Below, piece after piece: positions 23,957 to 32,504 of a stretch of DNA of 64,000 nt. Position 1 is the stretch's first letter. Every line of letters begins with the position of its first letter. The notes under the pieces are model-generated. The model did not search any database, had not been told where the DNA came from, and was given only the letters and a program-made list of their open reading frames with translations. The DNA is taken from the NCBI GenBank assembly GCA_050246115.1, contig JBFWWP010000002.1, positions 62,001 through 126,000 on the forward strand, read 5' to 3'. The position numbers and the translations under genes are program-made. The stretch comes from JBFWWP01 sp050246115. Its GTDB lineage: Bacteria > Planctomycetota > UBA8108 > UBA1146 > JAJFFE01.

Positions 23957-24167
23957 CCCATCGGACTCCGGCCGACCTGATCTGAGCGCGGCTTGCACGC
24001 GCCCAACCGGAGAGCGAAGGCCGCAGCGGTTCGCCGATTGTCCGACGCTCGAGTTCGGCGCCGCTTCCGGCCCGCCGCGCTTCGCTCGACCCAGAGCCAG
24101 CGGCTCGACGTTTGAGCGGCGTCGCACCCCGCGATCTGGGCACGGCGTCGGTGTCCGTTCCCGGACT

Positions 24168-24196
24168 TTGACAATACTCCCCGTCACGGTCACAAT
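24168..24196 (+). promoter_or_regulatory. Candidate promoter of the recA transcript
   Basis: TTGACA (24168-24173) and CACAAT (24191-24196) are 17 bases apart; the -35 is perfect and the -10 matches four of six positions. Transcription would begin near 24203, about 47 bases before the short gene that overlaps recA. I see no LexA-type box that I can name. Confidence 0.5.
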
Positions 24197-24249
24197 GGGC
24201 CTCACCTGTCGCGAGGAACGCGCTCGTCCTGACCGCGGGAGTCTGTTGC

Positions 24250-24636
24250 ATGTCGTCATTGGCCCGCCTCTCCGCAATCGGGGTGTCCATCGCCGCCTTG
24301 GCCCACGGGCCGAGCCTTGGCTGTGCGGCACGGCCGCTCACGCCCGCCGAGGTAGCGCGCGAACGCGTTGCCCTCCTCCGCGAGCGAGGAGCGGATCTCA
24401 CGCCAGAGCAGGTCAGGCTACTGCGCCGGGTACCGTACGCAAACCGTGACGCGACCCAGCGGCGAATCGACGGCATCCTGAGCGATCCGGAAGGGGCGTC
24501 TCTCGAAGCGACCCAGGAACCCGGTGGGGACGCAGCAAGTCCGGATCGCTGGCGACGTTTCCGGGTGAGCTCGTTGATCGAGGACGAGAAGCGAGACGAA
24601 ACGAACGCATCACAGAGAGAGGACGACGAACCTTGA
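24250..24636 (+). CDS. Short exported hypothetical protein upstream of recA
   Basis: A 128-residue protein with a hydrophobic N-terminus (LARLSAIGVSIAALAHGPSL) ending in GC, possibly an atypical lipobox. The remainder is charged and helical (LTPAEVARERVALLRERGAD, LTPEQVRLLRRVPYANRD), with two related helices, and ends in a Glu/Asp-rich tail. Its stop overlaps the TTG start of recA, so translation appears coupled. I do not recognise the family. Confidence 0.6.
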   Translation: MSSLARLSAIGVSIAALAHGPSLGCAARPLTPAEVARERVALLRERGADLTPEQVRLLRRVPYANRDATQRRIDGILSDPEGASLEATQEPGGDAASPDRWRRFRVSSLIEDEKRDETNASQREDDEP

Positions 24637-25784
24637 TCCGAAATGGAAGCGCACCGGCAGCGACGAAGTCGACGGGAGCAGGCGGAAAGGCCGGCAAGGA
24701 CGTGGCGGCCGACGCGCCCTCGGGCGAGCCGAAGAAGCGACAGGCCCTCGACTTCGCCATCCAGCAGATTCAGAAGAAGTGCGGGCAGGGAGCGATCATG
24801 TTCCTGGGGGAACAGGCTCACCGCAAGGTGCCGGTGATCTCGACCGGCTCGATCTCGCTCGACTACGCGCTCGGCGTCGGCGGCCTTCCCCGCGGGCGTG
24901 TCTCGGAAATCTACGGCCCGGAGTCCTCGGGCAAGACGACCCTCACGTTACACATTGTGGCGAACGCCCAGCGCAATGGTGGGGTGGCAGCTTTCATCGA
25001 CGCCGAGCATGCGCTCGATCCGGCGTACGCCGAGAAGCTCGGTGTCGACCTCGACAACCTACTGGTGTCGCAGCCGGACTCGGGTGAGCAAGCGCTCGAG
25101 ATCGCCGAGATGCTGGTGACGTCCAGCGCGGTCGACGTCGTCATCGTCGACTCCGTGGCTGCGCTCGTGCCGCGGGCGGAACTCGAAGGGGCCATGGGCG
25201 ATGCCCACGTTGGGCTGCAAGCGCGCCTCATGTCGCAAGCGCTCCGGAAACTCACCGGTGTGATTCACCGATCGAACACGAGTGTCATCTTCATCAACCA
25301 GATTCGCGAGAAGGTTGGCGTGATGTTCGGCAGCCCGGAAACGACTTCCGGGGGACGAGCACTCAAGTTCTACTCATCGGTCCGCTTGGACATTCGACGC
25401 ATTGGCGCGATCAAGAGCGAGGGTGAAGCGAGCGGCAACCGGACCGTGGCCAAGGTCGTGAAGAACAAGTTGGCGCCGCCGTTTCGCAAGGCGGAGTTCG
25501 ATATCATTTTCGGCAAGGGAATCTCCTACGTCGGGGATTTGCTCGACGTGGCCGCTGAACGGGGCGTGGTGAAGAAGGCGGGAACTTGGTTCTCGCTCGG
25601 CGCCGACCGGCTGGGACAGGGAAGGGAACGCGCGATCGCGTTTCTGGAGGAGAACCCGGACCTCTTGGCCCGCCTCGACCGGGAGACACGCGAACTTCTC
25701 TTTCCGGAATCGGGTGCCGCCCCGGCGCCGGTTGCGGTGCCGGACTCCGGGCGGGACCCCGAGAGCGCGGATCTGGAGGGGTGA
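24633..25784 (+). CDS. recA: RecA recombinase
   Basis: A 383-residue RecA. It binds single-stranded DNA, catalyses homologous pairing and activates the SOS response. The Walker A loop is GPESSGKTTL (near residue 93), preceded by ISLDYALGVGGLPRGR, and the Walker B strand is VDVVIVDSVAAL. The L2 region and FINQIREKVGVMFGSPETT are canonical. The start is TTG at 24633, overlapping the stop of the gene before; a longer Ala/Gly/Lys-rich N-terminus of about 30 residues precedes the RecA core. The C-terminus is acidic as usual, although short. Confidence 0.97.
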   Translation: MIRNGSAPAATKSTGAGGKAGKDVAADAPSGEPKKRQALDFAIQQIQKKCGQGAIMFLGEQAHRKVPVISTGSISLDYALGVGGLPRGRVSEIYGPESSGKTTLTLHIVANAQRNGGVAAFIDAEHALDPAYAEKLGVDLDNLLVSQPDSGEQALEIAEMLVTSSAVDVVIVDSVAALVPRAELEGAMGDAHVGLQARLMSQALRKLTGVIHRSNTSVIFINQIREKVGVMFGSPETTSGGRALKFYSSVRLDIRRIGAIKSEGEASGNRTVAKVVKNKLAPPFRKAEFDIIFGKGISYVGDLLDVAAERGVVKKAGTWFSLGADRLGQGRERAIAFLEENPDLLARLDRETRELLFPESGAAPAPVAVPDSGRDPESADLEG

Positions 25785-26140
25785 CCCTCGCGGAGCCGGC
25801 GCTGCGATGCGAGTCCGTGTCCACCGAGGCAGCCGTCGTTCGGGCGACCCGGGCAACGGTTGCCTCGGGGGCGCGTCTCCCGTAGTGTCCGAGCGGCGTG
25901 GCCGCGGGCCGACGACGGATGGGATCACCGGGGGGCGGTCGAGCCCGGTCGCCCGTCGTCGCGTGAGAGATCGGTGGTGCGCCACATCGGAAGTCTGGCG
26001 CTCTCGCGAGAGATGGCGGCGGCTTCTTCGAATCGCGGAGAAGTGACTCGGTAGACACGTGTGGGTTTGAGCGGTCTCGGGGCGGCCCAGACGGTGGCCC
26101 CCCCCGCCGGCGAAGAACTCGCTCGGAAGAAGGGATCGGG
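25785..26140. other. Intergenic region, nothing recognised
   Basis: About 356 bases between recA and the pseudopilin gene, GC-rich, without credible gene, clear hairpin with T-run or recognised promoter. Confidence 0.4.
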
Positions 26141-29100
26141 ATGAGGCAGGCGGTTTCTCGGTCGAGTCGGGTGGGGATGTGCGCGCGGAACCGCTCGCCT
26201 CAGAGGCGTCCGCGCGAGCGTGGCTCGATGCTGATCGTGGCGCTCGTCGTACTCGCTCTGTTGGCCATCATCGCCACGACTTTTGCGGCGCTCATGAGGC
26301 TGGAGCGCAAAGCCACTCAGAACTTTGCGAATACGGTGCGCGCCGATTTGGTCGCGGCTTCCGCGGAGTCGGCCCTGATCGCGTCGTTCCGTGGCGGTTT
26401 GAACTGGAACGCGTTCACCGACTCTCGGATCGAGCGCTCGCCGTGGCTGTACCTCGACGACGATGGAAAGTTCGCGTACGGCGGCCTCCGCGAACTCGAT
26501 ACTGCCGACCCGAGTGACACGTCGCTGGGCTTGACCATCGGAAGTCTGGGAACGGTCGACAGCGCCATGGGGTTCTTCAAGACCAAGGTCATCGACACGG
26601 CGGCCCAGATCAACATCAATGGCCAGCAAGACTCTCTGGCCGACATGCTCGACAACCTCGGCCGAGCGCTGAAGTCGGACGGTCGATACAACGTCAATCC
26701 GTTCTTCGCCGAGCCGGACGAGGGTGGGCGGCAAATCAAAGGGGCCGACATCATTCGCTTTCGGAACACGCTCGAAGGGAATCGGTTCGAGTCCAAAGCC
26801 CAACTGGTGGAGATCCTGGGCCAGCAGAACTACGCGTTGGTCGCAGACTTCCTGACTGCACACTCCTGGGTCGACCAATCGACCTATCGCTCCGCCGACG
26901 CAGTGGTTCGGTACAACACTCTCGACCCCAACCAAGCGAACACCGGGGTCGGCGGGGACGGGATCAGTCTGCGGACCGACGTCGTCGGAGCTTCGCGTCT
27001 CGTCTACGAGCCGCGAGCGCCCATCAACATCAACACCGCTCCGGAACCCGTTCTCGTGGCGGTCCTCGCCGGTCTCGCGGGTCGGCGGGCCTTTCCTCTG
27101 GTGCAGGTAGACCGCGGACCGATTCTCGGCAAAGAGCGCAGCGAGATCGATCTGACCGACAACGGCAGCTTGGCCCCGGGGGACGAAGAGAACACGCTTC
27201 GACAGACTCCCGTGTGGGTCTACACGGAACCGCTGAGCCTCGAGGTAGCACAGAGACTTGCTCGGGAGATCATTGCGCAACGAAAGCGGGCGCCATTTCG
27301 GGAGTGGTCCAGTGGACAGCCCGGGCCGGCCGCGACCGGATTCGAGGAGTTCGTCAACCGCTTGGACGACGGGATCTTCCCGAATCAAACCAGTATCACC
27401 GTCGTGAATCCGCAGGACATCCGGGGCAGCAACGCGGCGAAGAACTCCTTGCTTCGTGGGACTGGCCTGTACCAAGCCAGTCACATGCAGTTCTCCCAGG
27501 GCCATCCTTCCAACGAGTCCTCGACCCGAAACTCGCGCGGGCTCGCGAACTCGCGGCAGTGGGCTTGGTACTATGACCTCGTGCGCGGCGTGCTACTCGC
27601 CAACTTCAATCCGAACACACGCTTGAACAAGTTCAACCCGAACTCGTCGGCATACTGCGCCGTGGATAAGTTCGGCTTGGTCAAGCTCAGTGGCGAAGGG
27701 GCGAACGCAGCGCAGGGCCAGCCCATCGCTGGCCACACGACGGAGTTCTGTTTCGACTCGAACGGGATCTACGAGGTCTCGACCGTCGCCGACATCGCGA
27801 CGGAGAACAGCGAAAACGCGTTCGTCCCCGGCGAGCGCATTGCCCGAGCCAAGAGACGATCCATCGTCAAGGTGTTCGAAGTCTTGCGCCACACCACCCA
27901 GGCCGACTTCGAGCGGCCTTTCAGGGCCGGTTCGTTCAACAGCGCCAACGATCGCAAGTACGTGACGACCTATCCGGACCCCATGGATGCGCTCCATGAC
28001 GATCTGTTCTACGGATCCGAAGTGGACGGCCGAGTCGAGATTTCCGGCTACACCGATGCCTTGCGCCAAGAACTCGACCCAACCAAGCGCGGTGACTTCT
28101 TCAACGGCAGAGGAGAAATCCAGAGCTACACCGGTTTCCGATTCCGGGACGACAGGTCGCGTTCGAACCTGGCGAAGATCAGTCGCGGTGAGGGTTCGCG
28201 GCGGGGTACCGAGTTCCTCTCCGAAATGAACAAGGTCCTCGATCTCGAGTTCTCGAGGTCTGGTTCCCAGTTGATGAAGCGCTACTCGACCTACTACTGG
28301 GGCTTGGACGACGCGGCGGATGAAGGAGCACGGGTTCGGGAGATGCTGGTGGGTACCGTGCTCAACGGGAGCGACTTGTTCCCCGATGGCGTGAACTCCA
28401 GCCTGTACCGCTACAGTTCGCGAGCGCAGGGTTTTCTCCGCATGCCGGCGTCGGTCTACCGAGATGTGCCGTCGAACCCGGGGCCGTTGAACCGGAACTA
28501 CACGAATACGACCGGCAATCTACCGTACTACCAGGGTGGCGTGTCGTTCTGGGTCAAGCTGGAGAACGACGGTAACGATCCCGTGTTCAATGGACTCTTC
28601 AGTGCCACGCAAGTCCAGACCAAGACCGGAGTCCAGTTGACCGATTCCGAAGGAACCCAGTTCTACGTCTGGCGCAGCACTTCCGGTCAACTGCGGATCA
28701 CGCGGTTGTACTATCACCGGGCCTTTCAGCAGGGTTCCACTGCCTTGCCGATCCCCGAGTTTCCAGAAGAAGGGGAGGATAGCGGGGGTCTCGATCCAGA
28801 CGAGCAGTACGTGGACCCCAAGAAAGTCTGGGCCCGAACGGACGTCGTAGTCGACATCTCGAACTGGCGGGCACGAGAGTGGCACCACTTGGCAATCGGG
28901 TACGACGACGAGCTTCCCGGGAACCGTGTCAAGGTGGAGGTCGACTTCCAAGATGTCGGTGCGATCTCACACAATCTTGGCCAAGAGCAGTTCGTCACCC
29001 TGAACGAAGAAGAACCGAAAGACGGCATGTACGTCGCTGGCTTCTTCCGCGACCAGGCGCTCGATGACGAAGGACTCTTCAAGTTCGGAACCAATACCAG

Positions 29101-29653
29101 CGCGGACGGGGCCCCGGAGCGGTCCGATCTGAAGCGAGTCCACGCGAACGCAACGATCGATGAGTTCGTCACCTTCTCCGGCGTTCACGCGGCCCCCTTT
29201 GGCCCCGTCGGCTACTTCACCGACAAGCCGGCAGAGTACACCAACGCGTTCGAAGTCCCGTTCCCGGACGGGATCGAGAGACTGAGGCTCCGCTCCATTT
29301 CTTGGACTCTCTACACGCCCGCGCTCTACAACGGAAACCCGGTGCGGTTCTCGGACCAGAACGTGGCGTTCTCGGTCGCGAACGTCGGGACTACGGGTTA
29401 TGCGCTACAACCCGTTCGCGATCCCGGCGGTGATAGTCGAATCAACCAGAACTTTGCCGGCAAGTGGCTCTACTCACGTTCGTCCGCGCAGTCGGGCCGA
29501 ACGGGGCAGTTGGTGTACCAGATCGTCATGCGCGGTGCCTTGGGCACCGGCGAGTTCGGCGCGAGAGTGGTGGGGACTCCCGCGCTCGAAGACGTTACTC
29601 TGACCTACTTTCTGCCGTCGGCCCAAACGCTCCTCACCGAAATCGAGAACTGA
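26141..29653 (+). CDS. Giant GspK/PilX-like pseudopilin with LamG-like region
   Basis: A 1170-residue protein. The N-terminus has a prepilin-like leader (PQRRPRERGS) and hydrophobic helix (MLIVALVVLALLAIIATTFA) without Glu at position 5 of the helix, as in GspK. The following GspK-like part includes KTKVIDTAAQININGQQD and YEPRAPININTAPEPVL, typical of minor pseudopilins that cap type II secretion or type IV pilus tips. Around residues 790 to 960 a concanavalin/LamG-like region appears (GGVSFWVKLENDGNDPVF, NWRAREWHHLAIGYDDELPG). GspK is usually about 330 residues, so this is over three times longer. It starts an operon with two exported paralogues. Confidence 0.8.
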   Translation: MRQAVSRSSRVGMCARNRSPQRRPRERGSMLIVALVVLALLAIIATTFAALMRLERKATQNFANTVRADLVAASAESALIASFRGGLNWNAFTDSRIERSPWLYLDDDGKFAYGGLRELDTADPSDTSLGLTIGSLGTVDSAMGFFKTKVIDTAAQININGQQDSLADMLDNLGRALKSDGRYNVNPFFAEPDEGGRQIKGADIIRFRNTLEGNRFESKAQLVEILGQQNYALVADFLTAHSWVDQSTYRSADAVVRYNTLDPNQANTGVGGDGISLRTDVVGASRLVYEPRAPININTAPEPVLVAVLAGLAGRRAFPLVQVDRGPILGKERSEIDLTDNGSLAPGDEENTLRQTPVWVYTEPLSLEVAQRLAREIIAQRKRAPFREWSSGQPGPAATGFEEFVNRLDDGIFPNQTSITVVNPQDIRGSNAAKNSLLRGTGLYQASHMQFSQGHPSNESSTRNSRGLANSRQWAWYYDLVRGVLLANFNPNTRLNKFNPNSSAYCAVDKFGLVKLSGEGANAAQGQPIAGHTTEFCFDSNGIYEVSTVADIATENSENAFVPGERIARAKRRSIVKVFEVLRHTTQADFERPFRAGSFNSANDRKYVTTYPDPMDALHDDLFYGSEVDGRVEISGYTDALRQELDPTKRGDFFNGRGEIQSYTGFRFRDDRSRSNLAKISRGEGSRRGTEFLSEMNKVLDLEFSRSGSQLMKRYSTYYWGLDDAADEGARVREMLVGTVLNGSDLFPDGVNSSLYRYSSRAQGFLRMPASVYRDVPSNPGPLNRNYTNTTGNLPYYQGGVSFWVKLENDGNDPVFNGLFSATQVQTKTGVQLTDSEGTQFYVWRSTSGQLRITRLYYHRAFQQGSTALPIPEFPEEGEDSGGLDPDEQYVDPKKVWARTDVVVDISNWRAREWHHLAIGYDDELPGNRVKVEVDFQDVGAISHNLGQEQFVTLNEEEPKDGMYVAGFFRDQALDDEGLFKFGTNTSADGAPERSDLKRVHANATIDEFVTFSGVHAAPFGPVGYFTDKPAEYTNAFEVPFPDGIERLRLRSISWTLYTPALYNGNPVRFSDQNVAFSVANVGTTGYALQPVRDPGGDSRINQNFAGKWLYSRSSAQSGRTGQLVYQIVMRGALGTGEFGARVVGTPALEDVTLTYFLPSAQTLLTEIEN

Positions 29654-29675
29654 CATTCAGAGAGGCAAGACGAGG

Positions 29676-30707
29676 ATGACTCTTTCCGCTTCGACAAGGG
29701 AACGGGCTCGGCGTGGGGCTCGACTTCCTCGGACCGCGAGGTTGGGCGTGTTGGTCGCACTGGGTCTGCTTGGCTGGGTCGGTTCGTTGAAGGCTCAACC
29801 AGAGTCGATGATCAGACTCATCACCCTGACATCGGTTACAGCGGCGAAAGAAGACGGCAAGTGGGTGATCACAGCCCAAGGGGCCGCCCCCAAGCTTCCA
29901 GCGGGTGCCAAGGTGGACTTTCAAGTGACCTGGCGATCGCAAGTCCTCCAGAGCTTCCGGGAGACCTTGGAGAGTCCTGCCGCGTTCACAGTCAGTCTGA
30001 AGCCCAAGGCCGGCTTCGCGAGTACGGACGGCCTCCTTCTGCAGACCGTCGTGTATCTGAAGGATGCGACCTCCGGGCAGTCGGTGCAGCCCAAGAAGGT
30101 CCTCGATGCGATCAAGGCCGATCCGGAGAGTTTCCCGCCCAATCGGGCACCTTGGACGGACTACAACTTCGATCTGACGTTCCAGCTCACGACTCCAGAG
30201 GATATGCAAGCCGAGCTGGAACAGACGCGCAAGTTTTTCGAGGATCGCTACGTGGCTCTCGCGAAACTGGACCGGGTAGTCGCCGATCAAGTGAAAGCGG
30301 TGCAGGCCGGCAGTGAGTTCGTGACGAAGGACAAGTTCGACGCCAAGAAGTGGCGGAAGTGGTTCGACGACGACGTGGTCAAGCCGATCGTCGACCTGCA
30401 GAAAGAGATCGAGAAGGCGCACGAGAATCCGCAGTACATTCCCTATCGGACAGCACTCTTCTTGCTTCAGGAGCTCTCCGGGGCGATCGGCAAGCGAGTG
30501 TTGACCGCGCAGGCCGACCTCTACAAAGAGAAGAACGTTGAACTGTCCGCTGCCGAGGGAGAGCCGGAAGGACTTAGCACCGCGATACGGCGGAAGAAGG
30601 TCACGAAACGTTACCTGGCCGACCTGGTTTCTGACATTCAGAAGGCACTCGGGCTGACCGACGGCGAGTCCGGTGACTCGGGAGCGGGTCAGGAGGAGGA
30701 GCAGTGA
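29676..30707 (+). CDS. Exported protein, paralogue A of a tandem pair
   Basis: A 343-residue protein with a long N-terminal region and signal peptide (LGVLVALGLLGWVGSLKAQ). The mature N-terminal 100 residues are a beta domain (LTSVTAAKEDGKWVITAQG, APKLPAGAKVDFQVTWRSQV); the rest is helical and charged (AELEQTRKFFEDRYVALAKL, VVKPIVDLQKEIEKAHENPQ), with an acidic tail. The next gene has the same layout and similar phrases, so the two arose by duplication. The gene follows the giant pseudopilin by 22 bases. I do not recognise the family; a periplasmic or surface partner of the pilin is plausible. Confidence 0.75.
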   Translation: MTLSASTRERARRGARLPRTARLGVLVALGLLGWVGSLKAQPESMIRLITLTSVTAAKEDGKWVITAQGAAPKLPAGAKVDFQVTWRSQVLQSFRETLESPAAFTVSLKPKAGFASTDGLLLQTVVYLKDATSGQSVQPKKVLDAIKADPESFPPNRAPWTDYNFDLTFQLTTPEDMQAELEQTRKFFEDRYVALAKLDRVVADQVKAVQAGSEFVTKDKFDAKKWRKWFDDDVVKPIVDLQKEIEKAHENPQYIPYRTALFLLQELSGAIGKRVLTAQADLYKEKNVELSAAEGEPEGLSTAIRRKKVTKRYLADLVSDIQKALGLTDGESGDSGAGQEEEQ

Positions 30708-31645
30708 GGAACCGCAGGCGGTGGTTCGGGGTGCGGTCGTTAGTGGCGTGTGCAGTCATACTCGCTGTCGGCGGCCGTGCGCCCGTCGAGGCCCAAGACG
30801 ACGGCCAAGCGCCGGCATTGATCGAGCTGAACCGGGTGTCCGCTAAGGAAAGCGGCGGGAAGTGGACGATCGGGGTGAATGGGCGGGCCCCCTTGGTTCC
30901 CGCCGGCGCGGTGCTGCAACTCCAAGTACGCTACAGTTTCCAAGTGCTCGAAGTGTTCTCGTTCACGCTCGAGCGAACCCAGAGGTTTGATGTCGAGTTC
31001 GTCTCCCACTCCCTGAATGGAGTCATCGACAACCTCTACGTGAGCTTCCTGATTCCGCAAGAAATGCAGGGGCCGGAAGTGCTCGAGACCCTGGCAAAGG
31101 CACCGGAGAGGTTTCCACCGGGTGGCAGTCCGTGGCCAACTTCGTTCCCGGACAAGCCGTTTCAACTCGGAACGGATGAGCAGATCGGCGCGCGCCTCGC
31201 CGGTGTGAATGACTTCTTCCGGAAGACCATGATCGCGGTGAAGCAAGTCGCCGTCGATCTGGAGGAGGCTCGGGGCGGTGCGTCCGAGAAGTCCGCCTAT
31301 CAGAAGGATGGCTCGTTCGACTCGGTTGCGTGGCAGAAGTTCCTGGAGGAGAAGATTCGTGATCCTCTGCGGACGCAGCAGCGGGAGATCGACGCGGCGC
31401 AGAGAAGCACCACGTACATCGACTGTCAGCGCGATCTAGGGCTGCTCCGCGAACTCGCTGCGGGTGTTGCCGCAAGGAGTTACGAGCGCTCTAGATCCCT
31501 CTACAAGGAGCTTGGGATGTCGGTCGACCCAGCCGACATGTCTCCGCGCGAAATCGACATCAACACCAAGAAGCAGGCTACTGGCAAGTATCTGCAGAGC
31601 CTTCTGGATCGTCTTTCCGAGTCACGGGGGATCGAGCTGGACTAG
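30704..31645 (+). CDS. Exported protein, paralogue B of a tandem pair
   Basis: A 313-residue protein with signal peptide (SLVACAVILAVGGRAPVEAQ). It shares with the preceding protein the opening beta domain (LNRVSAKESGGKWTIGVNGR, APLVPAGAVLQLQVRYSFQV), the PERFPPGGSPW-like element and a helical C-terminal half (LEEKIRDPLRTQQREIDAAQ). The GTG start overlaps the preceding stop (GTGA), with AGGAGGAGGA upstream. The function is unknown; the pair is likely co-translated. Confidence 0.75.
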   Translation: MRNRRRWFGVRSLVACAVILAVGGRAPVEAQDDGQAPALIELNRVSAKESGGKWTIGVNGRAPLVPAGAVLQLQVRYSFQVLEVFSFTLERTQRFDVEFVSHSLNGVIDNLYVSFLIPQEMQGPEVLETLAKAPERFPPGGSPWPTSFPDKPFQLGTDEQIGARLAGVNDFFRKTMIAVKQVAVDLEEARGGASEKSAYQKDGSFDSVAWQKFLEEKIRDPLRTQQREIDAAQRSTTYIDCQRDLGLLRELAAGVAARSYERSRSLYKELGMSVDPADMSPREIDINTKKQATGKYLQSLLDRLSESRGIELD

Positions 31646-31721
31646 GCCCCCACAATCAAACGCGTGCCGCGCTTGCCTTGGGCCTGGACCCTCTCCAAGG
31701 GGGCTCTTCGAAAGCCCCCTC
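31644..31721. repeat. Dispersed hairpin repeat (copy 2)
   Basis: AGGCCCCCACAATCAAACGC pairs with the later GCGCTTGCCTTGGGCCT (31644-31685). A second stem with AAGGGGGCT and AGCCCCCT follows (about 31697-31721), the same order as in copy 1 at 5447-5517. The shared core is CGCGTGCCGCGCTTGCCTTG, identical in both copies. It begins at the stop codon of the paralogue B gene and may act as a terminator. Confidence 0.7.
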
Positions 31722-32119
31722 TGTCGACACGCGGCGACCATCCTCGTCGACGCCCGGCTCAGCTCGTAACTCGTGGCGTTCGCGGGAGTTCCTCCGCGCC
31801 CAGAAGCCGACTAAGGAGTCGCCGTTCGAAAGCCATGTGGGTGGATTTTGGTCACGCGGCCACGGCCAGACTTGGATTCGCTCGCCTGAATGGACGCGGC
31901 TGGGGACCCAAGTCGAGCGCGGCGTGCGCTGGTTTGGGCCTAGAGCTGCCTCGCGGGTACTCGGGTTGACTCTCACGAGGGGCGACCTATCATTACCCGC
32001 GCAATGCAGCGCTAGGGCCGGCAGCGGCCCCCACGAGTCGTGCGCGGCTTCGCCAAACACCAAGGGATCGGTCAACCACTGGGCGCCGCAGCCGAGCTGG
32101 TACCTCCCAGGAGGATAGG
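31722..32119. other. Repeat-derived intergenic region and leader of the 86-residue gene
   Basis: After repeat copy 2, this region carries the motif CTAAGGAGTCGCC at 31811-31823, which also ends the palindrome near 5800. A good promoter lies at 31966-31993. The roughly 120-base untranslated leader between the promoter and the ATG at 32120 is long enough to carry regulation, but I see no known riboswitch. Confidence 0.5.
31966..31993 (+). promoter_or_regulatory. Sigma-70 type promoter of the 86-residue gene
   Basis: TTGACT (31966-31971) and TATCAT (31988-31993) stand 16 bases apart, each with five of six consensus bases. The start of transcription would be near 32000. Confidence 0.55.
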
Positions 32120-32380
32120 ATGCTTTCCTTTCCGCCCGAAGGCGTTGATTGTCTGTATTCTGCGAAGATCGAGGACGCGGCTGAGCTCAACGTGAGCCAA
32201 GCGTTCCCAGACCAGTTCGAGAGCTACCGGCCCCTCCGCAGCGACAGCCTGCGGGCCGTCCTCGACGAGGAGTTTCGCAAGAGCTATCGGTTCGAGGGAT
32301 TCAGTAATGTCATTCACGACATCAAGGAGTTGTTTCGCCGCGTAGTCACGCGCGACGACGAAGCCGATCTTCCGGACTAA
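32120..32380 (+). CDS. Small acidic hypothetical protein
   Basis: An 86-residue soluble protein preceded by a strong ribosome binding site (AGGAGGATAGG) and, about 125 bases upstream, a good promoter. It is acidic, with FEGFSNVIHDIKELFRRVVT near the end as a likely helix. I do not recognise it. Its stop codon lies inside the repeat motif CTAAGGAGTCGCCCAAG, so the C-terminus may have been set by insertion of that repeat. Dispersed repeats flank it on both sides. Confidence 0.6.
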   Translation: MLSFPPEGVDCLYSAKIEDAAELNVSQAFPDQFESYRPLRSDSLRAVLDEEFRKSYRFEGFSNVIHDIKELFRRVVTRDDEADLPD

Positions 32381-32484
32381 GGAGTCGCCCAAGCAGTCCG
32401 CTTTTCGACACGCGAATTCGGGTCCCGAGTCGTGGTTGCCCCGAGTCAGTCATCGTTGCCCCGAGTCATGGTTGCGCCGAGTCA
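32377..32484. repeat. Repeat motif CTAAGGAGTCGCCCAAG and three copies of GTTGCCCCGAGTCA
   Basis: At 32377-32393 the terminal motif of the palindrome from 5621-5807 recurs. Then GTTGCCCCGAGTCA stands at 32435-32448 and 32455-32468, with a variant GTTGCGCCGAGTCA at 32471-32484, ending about 20 bases before the convergent purD stop. The copies are 20 and 16 bases apart. Confidence 0.65.
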
Positions 32485-32504
32485 ATCGGGCCTCGTTGCG
32501 CGGG

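Noticed and set aside
25925..27505. 526-codon minus-strand frame opposite the pseudopilin gene
   Set aside because: It overlaps the start of a gene with signal helix and GspK pattern, and has no recognisable domain of its own.
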